Source: Natronococcus pandeyae (GTDB lineage Archaea > Halobacteriota > Halobacteria > Halobacteriales > Natrialbaceae). From it: a stretch of 64,000 nt of DNA. Where the stretch lies: contig NZ_PHNJ01000005.1 in assembly GCF_008122205.1 (NCBI RefSeq), positions 1-64,000 of the forward strand, given 5' to 3'. Under the pieces are notes generated by a model. It made no database searches, was not told where the DNA came from, and saw only the letters and a list, made by a program, of their open reading frames with translations. The position numbers and the translations under genes are program-made. Numbering within the stretch: position 1 is the stretch's first letter; each line of letters begins with the position of its first letter. This document shows, one piece after another, positions 25,030 through 34,166 of this stretch.

Positions 25030-26746
25030 CGTCTCCCGAGGTGATCTTCTCGTCGGCGCGGTCCTGCTCGAGCGCCCCCGAATCGCGCTCCTCGGGGTCG
25101 CCGTGACCGCCGCCGCCCGGCGTCCGGACCGTGACCGTCGTCCCGGCGTCGACGTCGACGGTCGTCTTCGCTGGCACCGACTCGCCGTCGATCAGGTTCT
25201 CCCCGCGGGCGCCCGACTCCCCGCCGACGACGCCGCTCGGGGCGTGGCGCCGGCGCTCGGTCAGCAGCGAGACGGTCGCGTCTTTCTCGACGGTGACGGT
25301 GCGCTCGAGGCCGAGTCCGCCGCGCTGGCGGCCGCGACCGCCGCTGTCGGGTCGCAGGGCGTAGCGCTCGATGCGGAGCGGGTACTCCGTCTCGATCGAC
25401 TCGACGGGCGTGTTGAGCGTGTTCGTCATCCCGACCTGGACGCCGTCCATCCCGTCGGCGTCGGCGCGGGCGCCGAAGCCGCCGCCGATGGTCTCGTAGT
25501 AGGTGAACGAACCGTCGCGGGCGCCGACGGTCAGGTTGTTCATCGTCCCCTGGCTCTGGGCGGGGACGCGCTCGGGTGCGGCGGCCGCGAGGGCGGTGAA
25601 GACCACGTCCGTGACGCGCTGGCTGGTCTCGACGTTCCCGCCGACGACGGCGGCGGGCGGGTTCGGATTCAGGAGCGACCCATCGGGGGCGTGTACCTCG
25701 ACGGGGTCGTAGCAGCCGTGGTTCGGCGGGATCTCGGGATCCGTCACGCAGCGCACGACGAAGTAGACCGCGCTCTTTGCGACCGCGAGCGGGGCGTTGA
25801 GGTTCCCCTCGAGCTGGCCCGCGGTACCCGCGAAGTCGACCTCGATCGCCTCGCCGTCGACGGTCACTGCGACCGAAATTTCGATGTCTTCGTCCGTGAT
25901 GCCGTCTCCCTCGAGCACGTCCGTCGCCTCGTAGGTGCCGTCGGGCAGCTCCCGCACCTGGTCGCGCATCCGCTCGGCGGAGTAGTCGATCACGGCGTCG
26001 AACCCCTCGAGGACGGTTGCCCGACCGTGTTCGTCGAACAGCGCGGCGAGTCGGTCGGCCGCGCGGTCGTTCGCCGCCAGCTGTGCCCGGAGGTCGGCGC
26101 GGCGCTCGCGCGGGTTGCGGACGTTCGCGAGCACCAGCGACCGGACGTCCTCCCGGATTTCGCCGTCTTCGACGAGCCGTGTGGGCGGCAGTCGGAGCCC
26201 CTCCTGGTAGATCTCGCGGGCGCCGGCCGGCATGCTGCCGGGGGTCATCCCGCCGACATCGGCGTGGTGAGCACGCGAGACGGCGTAGCCGACGATCTCG
26301 CGATCCGCGTCGGTTTCGGCGCCCTCGAGCGTCTCGTCGGTCTCGTCGCTCTCGTCGGCTTCGTCGCCGTCGTCGCCCGCCGATTCGGCGGGAGCGATCG
26401 GTGACACCATCGTCACGTCCGGCAGGTGGGTTCCGCCGGCGAACGGGTCGTTGAGCACGAACACGTCGCCGGGTTCGGGATCGAACTCGCGGACGGCGTC
26501 GACCGCCTCCGGCATCGCCCCCAGGTGGACCGGGATGTGCTCGGCCTGGGCGATCATCCGCCCCTCGGCGTCGAACAGCGCCGTCGAGCAGTCCCGGCGC
26601 TCCTTGATGTTCGGCGAGTACGCCCCGCGGATGAGGGTCTGGCCCATCTCCTCGGCGACGCTCTCGAGCTGGTTGCGCAACACCTCGAGGGTCACCGGAT
26701 CGATACTGTCAGCGTCGGTCGTGTCTGCCGTCGAATGCTCCGTCAT
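25022..26746 (-). CDS. hyuB: hydantoinase B / 5-oxoprolinase beta subunit
   Basis: A 574-residue HyuB-family subunit. It starts with DPVTLEVLRNQLESVAEEMG, then NIKERRDCSTALFD, HIPVHLGAMPEAV and NDPFAGGTHLPD, which carries the probable metal ligands. The glycine-rich end TPGGGGHGDPEER is typical. An acidic insert (about residues 128-152) is a haloarchaeal expansion. It forms an ATP-dependent amidohydrolase with HyuA, whose stop overlaps this ATG by four bases. The substrate is a hydantoin, 5-oxoproline or similar cyclic amide. Confidence 0.9.
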   Translation of the reverse strand: MTEHSTADTTDADSIDPVTLEVLRNQLESVAEEMGQTLIRGAYSPNIKERRDCSTALFDAEGRMIAQAEHIPVHLGAMPEAVDAVREFDPEPGDVFVLNDPFAGGTHLPDVTMVSPIAPAESAGDDGDEADESDETDETLEGAETDADREIVGYAVSRAHHADVGGMTPGSMPAGAREIYQEGLRLPPTRLVEDGEIREDVRSLVLANVRNPRERRADLRAQLAANDRAADRLAALFDEHGRATVLEGFDAVIDYSAERMRDQVRELPDGTYEATDVLEGDGITDEDIEISVAVTVDGEAIEVDFAGTAGQLEGNLNAPLAVAKSAVYFVVRCVTDPEIPPNHGCYDPVEVHAPDGSLLNPNPPAAVVGGNVETSQRVTDVVFTALAAAAPERVPAQSQGTMNNLTVGARDGSFTYYETIGGGFGARADADGMDGVQVGMTNTLNTPVESIETEYPLRIERYALRPDSGGRGRQRGGLGLERTVTVEKDATVSLLTERRRHAPSGVVGGESGARGENLIDGESVPAKTTVDVDAGTTVTVRTPGGGGHGDPEERDSGALEQDRADEKITSGDDD

Positions 26747-28866
26747 CGGTCGGTTACCTCCGTCTCGTTCGCCGCTCGCGTCATCACGAGCGTTCCGTCG
26801 TCGAGAATTTTGCCGGTCCACGTCGGCGGAACGACGGTCGTACTTTCGGCCTGTTCGAGAATCGCCGGGCCAGAAATCGTCGCGCCCGACTCGAGGCGAT
26901 CCCGATCGTAGACGGTCGTCTCCTGTGAGCCGGTCGCGCTCTCTTCGGTACCGGGGAAGTGGGCTTCCCGGGTTCCGACGAGCGCGTCACCCGTGCCGTC
27001 GTGCTTGACGACTGGCTCCGCCCCCGGCACGGTCGCCGTGGCTCGGAGATTGACGATATCGAGAGATTCGTCCATCGCATAGCCGTAAGCGCGTTCGTGG
27101 GCCGCGTGGAACCGCTCGGCCACCGCCTCGGCATCGAACGACTCGTCGACGGGGACGGTCAACTCGAAGCTCTGCCCCGCGTATCGGCAGTCGGCCGCGC
27201 GTTCGACCCGTGCGGCGTCCCGATCGGACGCGTCCGCGAGCACGTCCGCGACGAGATCTTCGTAGACCGCTTCGAGATCGGCTGGCTCTGCGCTATCGAG
27301 AGCTACACCCACCGTTCGGACGGCGTCGTAGCTCTCGTCGGCCGCGAGCAGCCCGAACGCGGAGAGGACGCCGCCGGGACGGGGGACGACGACGCGGTCG
27401 ACCTCGAGCGACTCGGCCAGCGCCGTGGCGTGCATCGGACCGGCGCCGCCGAACGCGACCAGCGCGAACTCTCGCGGGTCGTGGCCGCGTTCGACGGTGA
27501 CCGACCTGATGGTCCGGGTCATCGTCGCGTTCGCGACCCGGTAGACGCCGCGGGCCGCCTCGAGCGCGCTCTCGAGGCCGGCCTCCTCGGCGAGGCGCTC
27601 GAGCGCGTCGTGGGCCGCCTCGACGTCGAGGGTCATCTCGCCGCCCAGTGCCGTCTCGGGGCCGATGTAGCCCAGCACGACGTTGGCGTCGGTCACGGTC
27701 GGCTCGGTGCCACCCTTCCCGTAGCAGGCGGGGCCGGGTTCGGCGCCCGACGAACGGGGCCCGACGCGGAGAGCGCCACCGGCGTCGACCCAGGCGATCG
27801 AACCGCCGCCCGCGCCGACGGTGTTGACGTCGACCATCGGCGTTCGAATGGGGAGGCCGTCGATCTCGGCGTCGGTCGTCCGCTCGGCTTCGCCGTCCCG
27901 GACGAGGCTCACGTCGCTCGAGGTGCCGCCCATGTCGAACGTGACGAGGCCGTCGACGTCCTCGTCGCCGACGGTCGCGGCGGCGCCGACGACGCCCGCC
28001 GCCGGTCCGGAGAGGGTCGTCGTCACGGCGTGTTCGCGAACCGTCTCGGGGTCGGCGATTCCGCCGTTTGCCTGCATGATCCGCGGCGCGGGGATTCCGG
28101 ACTCTTCCGCTTCGTCGACCAACCGACCGACGTACCGGTCGATCGCGGGCCGAACGTAGGCGTCGACGGCGGTCGTCGACGTGCGCTCGAACTCGCGGAA
28201 CTCCGCGAGCACCTCGTGGGACGCGGAGACGGGCACCTCGAGTTCCTCGCGCAGGATTTCGGCGACCTGCTGTTCGTTCTCGGGGTCAGCGTAGGCGTGT
28301 AGCAGGCAGATCGCAACGCTCTCGACGCCCTGTTTTCGGAGGGTCGCCGCGAGGTCCCGTACTTCGTCGGGGTCGACCGGTCGCTCGACGCCGTCGGTCG
28401 TGGTCCGCTCGTCGACCTCGAAGCGCCGTCGTCGCGGCACGAGCGGGTCGGGCTTCTCGGCCTCGAGGTCGTAGAGGTCGGGTCGATCCTGGCGGCCGAT
28501 CTCGAGAACGTCGCGGAACCCCTCGGTGGTCACCAGGGCCGTTCGGGCGCCGCCGCGCTCGAGCAGGGCGTTGACCGAGACGGTCATCGCGTGGGCGAAG
28601 GCGTCGATCTCGGCGGGATCGATTCCGGCCCGGTCGCAGGCCTTCGCGATCCCCTCGAGCACGCCGACGTGCTGGTCGGGGGTCGTGGGCACCTTCGCCG
28701 TGACGAGGCTGTCGTCGACCGACAGCGCGACGTCGGTGAAGGTGCCGCCGACGTCGACGCCGATTCGCGTCTCGCTCGAGTCGGCGATCGTTCCGCCGTC
28801 CGTCAGCGTCGAGGTGGCGTGGTTTGGTGCTGTGCGTCTCTCCGGTGTGTCGTGTGCGTCGTTCAT
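26743..28866 (-). CDS. hyuA: hydantoinase A / 5-oxoprolinase alpha subunit
   Basis: A 707-residue HyuA-family subunit with an actin-like ATPase fold. The phosphate-1 motif IGVDVGGTFTDVALSV is at about residues 35-50, and a second nucleotide motif TFDMGGTSSDVSLV is near 310. The segments NTVGAGGGSIAWVD and FGGAGPMHA are conserved. It activates the substrate with ATP for ring opening by HyuB. It lies six bases after the NRAMP-like gene and overlaps HyuB, so the four genes should be cotranscribed. Confidence 0.92.
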   Translation of the reverse strand: MNDAHDTPERRTAPNHATSTLTDGGTIADSSETRIGVDVGGTFTDVALSVDDSLVTAKVPTTPDQHVGVLEGIAKACDRAGIDPAEIDAFAHAMTVSVNALLERGGARTALVTTEGFRDVLEIGRQDRPDLYDLEAEKPDPLVPRRRRFEVDERTTTDGVERPVDPDEVRDLAATLRKQGVESVAICLLHAYADPENEQQVAEILREELEVPVSASHEVLAEFREFERTSTTAVDAYVRPAIDRYVGRLVDEAEESGIPAPRIMQANGGIADPETVREHAVTTTLSGPAAGVVGAAATVGDEDVDGLVTFDMGGTSSDVSLVRDGEAERTTDAEIDGLPIRTPMVDVNTVGAGGGSIAWVDAGGALRVGPRSSGAEPGPACYGKGGTEPTVTDANVVLGYIGPETALGGEMTLDVEAAHDALERLAEEAGLESALEAARGVYRVANATMTRTIRSVTVERGHDPREFALVAFGGAGPMHATALAESLEVDRVVVPRPGGVLSAFGLLAADESYDAVRTVGVALDSAEPADLEAVYEDLVADVLADASDRDAARVERAADCRYAGQSFELTVPVDESFDAEAVAERFHAAHERAYGYAMDESLDIVNLRATATVPGAEPVVKHDGTGDALVGTREAHFPGTEESATGSQETTVYDRDRLESGATISGPAILEQAESTTVVPPTWTGKILDDGTLVMTRAANETEVTDR

Positions 28867-28872
28867 TCGTGA

Positions 28873-30078
28873 TTAGAGTATCAGGACGTCGTAGAGCGTC
28901 TGCACGCCGATGCCGATCACGACGAGCGTAACGAGTCCGCCGAGAACGTTCTGGAGGCTGCTGTTGGTGTACTCGCCGAGCAGGTCGTCGTTGTTCATCG
29001 CGTAGATGAGGAAGACGGCCAGGATCGGGAGCAGCAGGCCGTTGGCAACCTGCGCGAAGACGATCACTTCGACCGGGTTGTAGTCGAGCGCCGAGAAGAC
29101 GATGCCGACGCCGAGGATCGTCCCCCAGATCGCCCGGAACCGGGTCGATTTCAGGTCGCGTTCCCATCCCAGCGCGCCGGCGGTCGCGTAGGCGCCGGCC
29201 AGCGGCGCGCTCATCGCGCTCGTGAAGCCGGCCGCGAAGAGGCCGATCGCGAAGAACGTCAGCGCGTAGCCGCCGAAGACCGGCTCGAGCTGGTCCGCCA
29301 TCTCGCCGACGTCGGTGATCTGGGTTCCCTCGGGGAACACCGCGGCGGCCGTGACGACGATCGAGGTCGTGATGATCCCGCCGACGACGATCATCCCGAT
29401 CGTGTCGGTGCGACACTCCGCCAGATCGCTCGCGCCGCCCCAGCGCTCCTGGACGGTGCTCGCGTGCAGGAACAGGTTGTAGCCGACGACGGTGGTCCCG
29501 ACGAGACCGGCGATCAAGTACGCTGAGCCCTCGGGCACCGTCGGGACGAGTCCCCCGCTGAACGCCCCGAGGTCCGGACGAACCATGATTGCGTTGAGCA
29601 CGAACGCAAGTCCCATGACGATCACGAGGCCGACGAACACCCGTTCGATCAGTTTGTAGTTCCCCGTCCATAGCAGTGCGCCGGCGACGAGGCCGATGAG
29701 CGGCCCCCAGACGTTCTCGCTAACGCCGGTGATCGTCGACAGGCCGGCGGCACCGCCGACGATGTTGCCGGTCTGAAACGCCGCCGTCCCGATGCCGATC
29801 GCGCTCACGACGAGCACGACGGTCGCACCCTTCGCGAGCGGGTTCGAGAACTCGTCTCGGAACGCCTCACCGAGCCCTTCCTTCGTGATCAGCCCGAGTC
29901 GTGCGCTCATCTCCTGGAGAACGATCGTCGCGAGGATCGAGAACGCGATCGTCCACACGAGCAGATACGCGTACTCCGCGCCGATAACGCTCGCAGTCGT
30001 GACGGTTCCCGGCCCGACGAACGCCGCAGCGACGAGCGCCCCCGGTCCGATCGCCTTCAGCCTGTCTATAAGTCCCAT
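28873..30078 (-). CDS. NRAMP-like transporter lacking metal ligands
   Basis: A 401-residue, 11-helix NRAMP-superfamily membrane protein. In true NRAMP metal transporters TM1 carries DPGN and TM6 carries MPH. Here TM1 reads FVGPGTVTTAS (residues 20-30) and TM6 reads VVGYNLFLHASTVQERW, so Asp, Asn and Met are all replaced. Transition-metal transport is therefore doubtful. First in the HyuA-HyuB operon, it may import the operon's substrate. ATG 30078 is chosen because the TATA box at 30111-30121 is too close to the ATG at 30093. Confidence 0.85.
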   Translation of the reverse strand: MGLIDRLKAIGPGALVAAAFVGPGTVTTASVIGAEYAYLLVWTIAFSILATIVLQEMSARLGLITKEGLGEAFRDEFSNPLAKGATVVLVVSAIGIGTAAFQTGNIVGGAAGLSTITGVSENVWGPLIGLVAGALLWTGNYKLIERVFVGLVIVMGLAFVLNAIMVRPDLGAFSGGLVPTVPEGSAYLIAGLVGTTVVGYNLFLHASTVQERWGGASDLAECRTDTIGMIVVGGIITTSIVVTAAAVFPEGTQITDVGEMADQLEPVFGGYALTFFAIGLFAAGFTSAMSAPLAGAYATAGALGWERDLKSTRFRAIWGTILGVGIVFSALDYNPVEVIVFAQVANGLLLPILAVFLIYAMNNDDLLGEYTNSSLQNVLGGLVTLVVIGIGVQTLYDVLIL

Positions 30079-30110
30079 GTTGGATGTACACATACACCGC
30101 TCTCCGAGAA

Positions 30111-30121
30111 CGGTATAAGGG
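30111..30121 (-). promoter_or_regulatory. TATA box of the hyu operon
   Basis: The minus strand reads CCCTTATACCG, about 33 bp before the chosen ATG at 30078. This is the only clear promoter before the four-gene NRAMP-hyuA-hyuB-isomerase operon. No operator palindrome was recognised, although the ribbon-helix-helix gene at 30221-30766 lies immediately upstream on the same strand. Confidence 0.45.
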
Positions 30122-30220
30122 TTGTTGAGAATTGATCATACGATTGGGGAAACGATCAGCTCCGGCCGACCGGCGTATGAATTCGTATGAAGGTTTGTGA
30201 CCGTCTGCACTCCCCGACGA

Positions 30221-30766
30221 TCAGTCGCCCGGCTGCTCGATGACGAGCGTCTTCGAAACGCCTCGTTCGATCGCTATCTCCGTCGGCATCGAGGCCGTGC
30301 TGCGCTCGATGAAGCGGGTCATGAACCACTGAATCGCTTCCGAGGGGAAGACGACGTGGTAGACCTTCTCGGCCTCGTGGCGCACCTCGAGAAACCCACA
30401 GAAGGAGAGCCACTCGAGGAGTTCGCCGACCTCGTCGAACCGTTCGGCGTACTCGTGGGCGTGATAGTCCGAGACGCGGTCGGCCGCTTCGACGAACGCT
30501 GGATCGGGGTCGCCACCGGCGTAAAGGTGCTCGAGGAAGGCGTGCAGGAAGTCCACGTCCAGTAGCACGTGCTCGCCCGAGGAGAGCATCTGGTAGTACT
30601 GCTCTAAGTTGTCGCTCGGCCGTTCGCGCGCGGCTTCGAAGTTCGCGGCGTAGAACGAGAGCGCGCGGCGGACGAGTTCGCTCTGTCCCATCCCCGTTTC
30701 GGCGCCGAGCGTCTCGAGGGCCGTGTGGGCGTCGTCGTCCAGCGAGACCGTCACTCGGCGGGTCAT
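30221..30766 (-). CDS. ribbon-helix-helix regulator with C-terminal sensory domain
   Basis: A 181-residue protein. Residues 1-45 form a ribbon-helix-helix domain (RRVTVSLDDDAHTALETLG, then GQSELVRRALSFYAANFE). The remainder is a haloarchaeal alpha/beta domain with HVLLDVDFLHAFLEHLYA and a C-terminus that may sense a ligand. It lies directly upstream of the hyu operon on the same strand, so regulation of that operon is possible but unproven. ATG 30766 is used; earlier residues are not RHH-like. Confidence 0.8.
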   Translation of the reverse strand: MTRRVTVSLDDDAHTALETLGAETGMGQSELVRRALSFYAANFEAARERPSDNLEQYYQMLSSGEHVLLDVDFLHAFLEHLYAGGDPDPAFVEAADRVSDYHAHEYAERFDEVGELLEWLSFCGFLEVRHEAEKVYHVVFPSEAIQWFMTRFIERSTASMPTEIAIERGVSKTLVIEQPGD

Positions 30767-30919
30767 AGCTCGTGGAACGAACGCGAGACGGGTATAGTTC
30801 ACGCACGACCGGCCGGCCGTCGCCACCGTCGTGAGACGCCGGATTCGGACCAGTGAAACCGACATCCTGCACAGTGAAAGCGCCCGAAGTTATGACCCTC
30901 GGGCCGTTATCCACTTCAT

Positions 30920-32212
30920 GTGCGGCTCGTACAGCTGACGGTTCCGACGGGTAAGCGACAAACGATCCTCGAGACGCTCGACGACCGCGAGATCGATTAC
31001 GTCGTCACCGACGAGGATGGTAATCGGGACTACGCGGCGGTCGCGTACTTTCCGCTGCCGTCACCGGCGGTCGAGCCGGTGCTCGACGAACTCCAGGACG
31101 CGGGTGTCGACGAGGACGCCTACACGGTCGTCGTCGACGCGGAGACGGTCGTCTCCCGCCGGTTCGAGGCACTGCGCGAGGAGTACGAGGAGGGCGACGT
31201 CGAATCCGACCGGATCTCCCGACAGGAGCTTCGGACGGAAGCGGAGTCGTTGACGCCGACGTTCGGCGTTTACTCGATCATGACGATCATCAGTTCGGTC
31301 GTCGCGACGGCGGGGCTGTTGCTCGACTCGCCCGCAGTCGTCGTCGGGTCGATGGTGATCGCGCCGCTGATCGGTCCGGCGCTGGGCGCCAGCGTCGGCT
31401 CGGTGATCGACGAGGAGGAACTGTTCGTCGAGAGCATAACCTACCAGATAATCGGCGTCATCCTCGCGATTGCCGCTGCGGCCGTCTTCGCCTGGATGGT
31501 CCGGGTGACCAACATCGTCCCGCCGGGTCTCGTCCTCGGAGAGGTCGACGAAATCTCCGAGCGACTCGCACCCGACCTGCTCTCGCTCGCGGTTGCGCTT
31601 GGCGCCGGCGTCGCGGGCATCGTCAGCATCGCGACGGGGATCTCCGTCGCGCTCGTCGGTGTCATGATCGCGGCGGCGCTGATTCCGCCCGCCGCGGCCG
31701 CGGGAATCGCGATCGCGTGGGGCCAACCCGACGCGGCCATCGGCTCGACGGTGCTCGTCTTCGTGAACGTCCTCTCGGTGAACCTCGCCGGGCTCCTGAC
31801 CCTCTGGTACCTCGGCTACCGACCGGAGAACCTGTTCGCGCTCGGAGAGACGGAGCAACGCGTCCGAAAGCGGGTCGTTGGCCTCGTCGTGATCGTCCTG
31901 ATCTTCTCCGCGTTCCTCGGCGTGATTACCTACACCTCCTACCAGGCGGGGAACTTCGAGGAGAACGCCCGCGAGGAGGTCGCGCTCGCCCTCTCCGAGG
32001 ACGAGTTCGCCGAGTACCAGCTGCTCGAACTCGAGGTGATTATGGACGACGACTACCCGTTCCAGAGCCCCGAACGGGTCGTCGTCACGATCGGCGGTCC
32101 GCCGGGTGAAACTGCGCCGGGGCTCGGCTCAGATCTCCGCGATCGGATCGAACACCACTCGGACGGGCCTATCGAAGTCGAGATCAGGTATATCGCGATC
32201 TTCGAGGAATAG
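30920..32212 (+). CDS. TIGR00341/DUF389 membrane protein
   Basis: A 430-residue protein. An N-terminal alpha/beta region (VQLTVPTGKRQTILETLDD, resembling an ACT-like fold) is followed by the DUF389 hydrophobic core of six or seven helices. The core contains PAVVVGSMVIAPLIGPALGA and VGVMIAAALIPPAAAAGIA, then a C-terminal soluble region. The function of DUF389 proteins is unknown. The start is GTG 30920; there is no ATG in frame with a better upstream signal. Confidence 0.88.
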   Translation: MRLVQLTVPTGKRQTILETLDDREIDYVVTDEDGNRDYAAVAYFPLPSPAVEPVLDELQDAGVDEDAYTVVVDAETVVSRRFEALREEYEEGDVESDRISRQELRTEAESLTPTFGVYSIMTIISSVVATAGLLLDSPAVVVGSMVIAPLIGPALGASVGSVIDEEELFVESITYQIIGVILAIAAAAVFAWMVRVTNIVPPGLVLGEVDEISERLAPDLLSLAVALGAGVAGIVSIATGISVALVGVMIAAALIPPAAAAGIAIAWGQPDAAIGSTVLVFVNVLSVNLAGLLTLWYLGYRPENLFALGETEQRVRKRVVGLVVIVLIFSAFLGVITYTSYQAGNFEENAREEVALALSEDEFAEYQLLELEVIMDDDYPFQSPERVVVTIGGPPGETAPGLGSDLRDRIEHHSDGPIEVEIRYIAIFEE

Positions 32213-32245
32213 CGGCCCTGACGCGGCCCGATCCGAGCGGATTTC

Positions 32246-32575
32246 TCACCGGTTTCGAAGTCTGTCGAGGACGGACGCTCGCAGTCCGCCGTGTTCCTCG
32301 CCGGCGTCGGCACCCGACCGTCCACGGCTCGATCCCTCGTCGTCGCCGTCGCCGTCGCTGCCTCCGAACCGCCGCCGGATCCACGTCCGAGGGCCGCCGA
32401 TCCGATTGACGAGGTAGGTCGGAAAGTACAGCGCGATCGCACCGAGCGCGAAGAAGCCGACCCCGGCGACGGGGCTGCCGGTACGCGCGAACTCGATTCC
32501 GACGACGAACATCGGGCCGGCCATCGAGAGACCCGCCGCGGTCTGAAGCATCCAGAAGATTCCCGGTCCCTTCAT
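32246..32575 (-). CDS. small membrane protein with AtpZ/AtpI-like topology
   Basis: A 109-residue protein with two hydrophobic helices (about residues 6-26 and 35-58), a basic turn, and an acidic glycine-rich C-terminal tail. The two-helix hairpin resembles small AtpZ-like or DUF proteins, but no specific family is assured. It ends 22 bases before the Nog1 stop on the same strand. Confidence 0.6.
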   Translation of the reverse strand: MKGPGIFWMLQTAAGLSMAGPMFVVGIEFARTGSPVAGVGFFALGAIALYFPTYLVNRIGGPRTWIRRRFGGSDGDGDDEGSSRGRSGADAGEEHGGLRASVLDRLRNR

Positions 32576-32597
32576 GGTATCCTTCTCGAACGCTGTC

Positions 32598-33581
32598 TCA
32601 TTCCTCGAACGGGAGTCTGGGCTCGTAGTCGATCGCTTCGACGGCCGCCTCGAGCACTGCCTCGACGTTCGTCCCGGTCTCGACGCTCATCTCGTGGTCC
32701 GCCTCGATGTCGGCGTTCCAGTGCTCGCGTCGGTCGACCTTGTTCGCGATCGTCAGTACCGGGACGTCCTCGAACCGGTCGGCGATCGCGTCCCGCAACT
32801 CGAGTTGGGACTCGATCGGGTAGCCGCACTCGGCGCTGGGGTCGAGCACGACGAGCATACAGTCGGCCAGATGTTCGATGGCGCTGACCGCCTGGGTCTC
32901 GATCTCGTTGCGCTCCGCCGGCGGCCGGTCGAGCAGCCCCGGCGTATCGACGATCTGGTAGCGGATGTGATCCCGCTCGAAGTGGCCGAGACCGATTCCT
33001 CTCGTCGTGAACGGGTAGGAGGCGGTCTCGCCGCGGGCGTTCGTGACGTCGTTGACGAACGAGGACTTGCCGACGTTCGGGTAGCCCGCGACGACGATCG
33101 TCGGCTCGTCGGGGTTGATCTCGGGCAGGTCCCGAAGGTCGTTACGGGACTCGTTGATGTAGATGAGTTCGTCGTCGACCTGTTCGACGATGTCTGCAAG
33201 CCGCGCGAACGCCTGCTTGCGGTGCTTGCGCGCGGTGTCGACGTCCGTCTTGCGCAGCTTCGGCTGGTACTCCTGGTGGATCTCTCGAGCCTTGCGACTG
33301 GCCCACATCACTTCGGAGAGACTCTGGCGGAGCCGGTCCACGTCGACGATCGCGTCCGCGAGTTCGTAGTAGAACGGGTGCACGTCGTCCTCGTACGCGA
33401 AGTCCGGCCACGCGGTGACCACGTTCTCTAAGTTGTCCGAGATGATGTTCGCCGCGGTCTGGAGCATCGACTGCTGGGCCTCGAGGCTGTGTTTGGCCTT
33501 GCCGGCCCGGGCCGCCCGCGAAAACGCCTTGTCGATCAGCTCTTCCGACGTGGGCGTCGTCGGAAGGTCTTCGAAAATCAT
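32598..33581 (-). CDS. NOG1-family GTPase
   Basis: A 327-residue GTPase. A helical N-terminal domain (residues about 1-150) contains SLSEVMWASRKAREIHQEY. The G domain has G1 VAGYPNVGKSSFVN, G2 around SYPFTTRGIGLGHF, G3 VDTPGLLDRP and G4 NKVD. Nog1 acts in large-subunit maturation. ATG 33581 is chosen because it precedes the conserved N-terminal helix (IFEDLPTTPTSEELI). A 15-bp inverted repeat lies in the divergent promoter upstream. Confidence 0.92.
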   Translation of the reverse strand: MIFEDLPTTPTSEELIDKAFSRAARAGKAKHSLEAQQSMLQTAANIISDNLENVVTAWPDFAYEDDVHPFYYELADAIVDVDRLRQSLSEVMWASRKAREIHQEYQPKLRKTDVDTARKHRKQAFARLADIVEQVDDELIYINESRNDLRDLPEINPDEPTIVVAGYPNVGKSSFVNDVTNARGETASYPFTTRGIGLGHFERDHIRYQIVDTPGLLDRPPAERNEIETQAVSAIEHLADCMLVVLDPSAECGYPIESQLELRDAIADRFEDVPVLTIANKVDRREHWNADIEADHEMSVETGTNVEAVLEAAVEAIDYEPRLPFEE

Positions 33582-33614
33582 ATCCAGAGATAGAACGCGC
33601 GGTCGTAAAAGGTC

Positions 33615-33697
33615 GTTCGTTATCCTGCGGGCTGTAACTGGCTGTGAATTCGCCCGACATCGTCGATGAATCCCACTCGCTGAGTTGCAGCCCGCAG
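33615..33697. repeat. inverted repeat in a divergent promoter
   Basis: The arms CTGCGGGCTGTAACT (33615-33629) and AGTTGCAGCCCGCAG (33683-33697) pair with a single mismatch and are 53 bp apart. They lie between the NOG1 gene and the divergent DUF5518 gene. They could be paired operator sites or ends of a decayed element. Confidence 0.6.
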
Positions 33698-33742
33698 TAT
33701 ACACGCCGAGCGCTTATGTCCGCTCGAGACCTGGTTTCAGTT

Positions 33743-34153
33743 ATGACAAACTGGCGTGCCGTCATCATCGGTTTCCTCGTCGCGACCGTCCTTGGAATCC
33801 TCGGCCTCGCCCTGCCGGGGGTCGGACAGCTCGCCGCAGGACTGATCGGGGGGTTCGTCGCCGGCTACATCGCCGGCGGCGGTCTCGGGAGCGGATTCTG
33901 GCACGGGCTGCTCGCCGGCGCCCTCGGCGGTATCGTCGGCGGATTGCTGATCGCCATCGTCGTCGGCATCGCCGGCTGGGCGGGCGGGCCCATCGGCGGT
34001 GCGATCAGCGGCGTCGCCGGCCTCGGAATCTTCGCGATGGCGCTGCTCATCTCGTTCATTATGGCGCTCGAGAGCGCGATCGCCGGGGCCATCGGCGGCG
34101 TGCTCAACCCCGGTCGATCCGACCGAACGGGTCAGCCCGCCGACCGGTACTAG
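33743..34153 (+). CDS. DUF5518 glycine-rich membrane protein
   Basis: A 136-residue, four-helix membrane protein rich in Gly, Ala and Ile with many GxxxG-type pairs (LIGGFVAGYIAGGG, LAGALGGIVGGLLI). It matches the haloarchaeal DUF5518 family, of unknown function. ATG 33743 is preferred over the upstream frame because the 33 preceding residues belong to the promoter region with the inverted repeat. Confidence 0.8.
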   Translation: MTNWRAVIIGFLVATVLGILGLALPGVGQLAAGLIGGFVAGYIAGGGLGSGFWHGLLAGALGGIVGGLLIAIVVGIAGWAGGPIGGAISGVAGLGIFAMALLISFIMALESAIAGAIGGVLNPGRSDRTGQPADRY

Positions 34154-34166
34154 CGCTGTCGGACGG

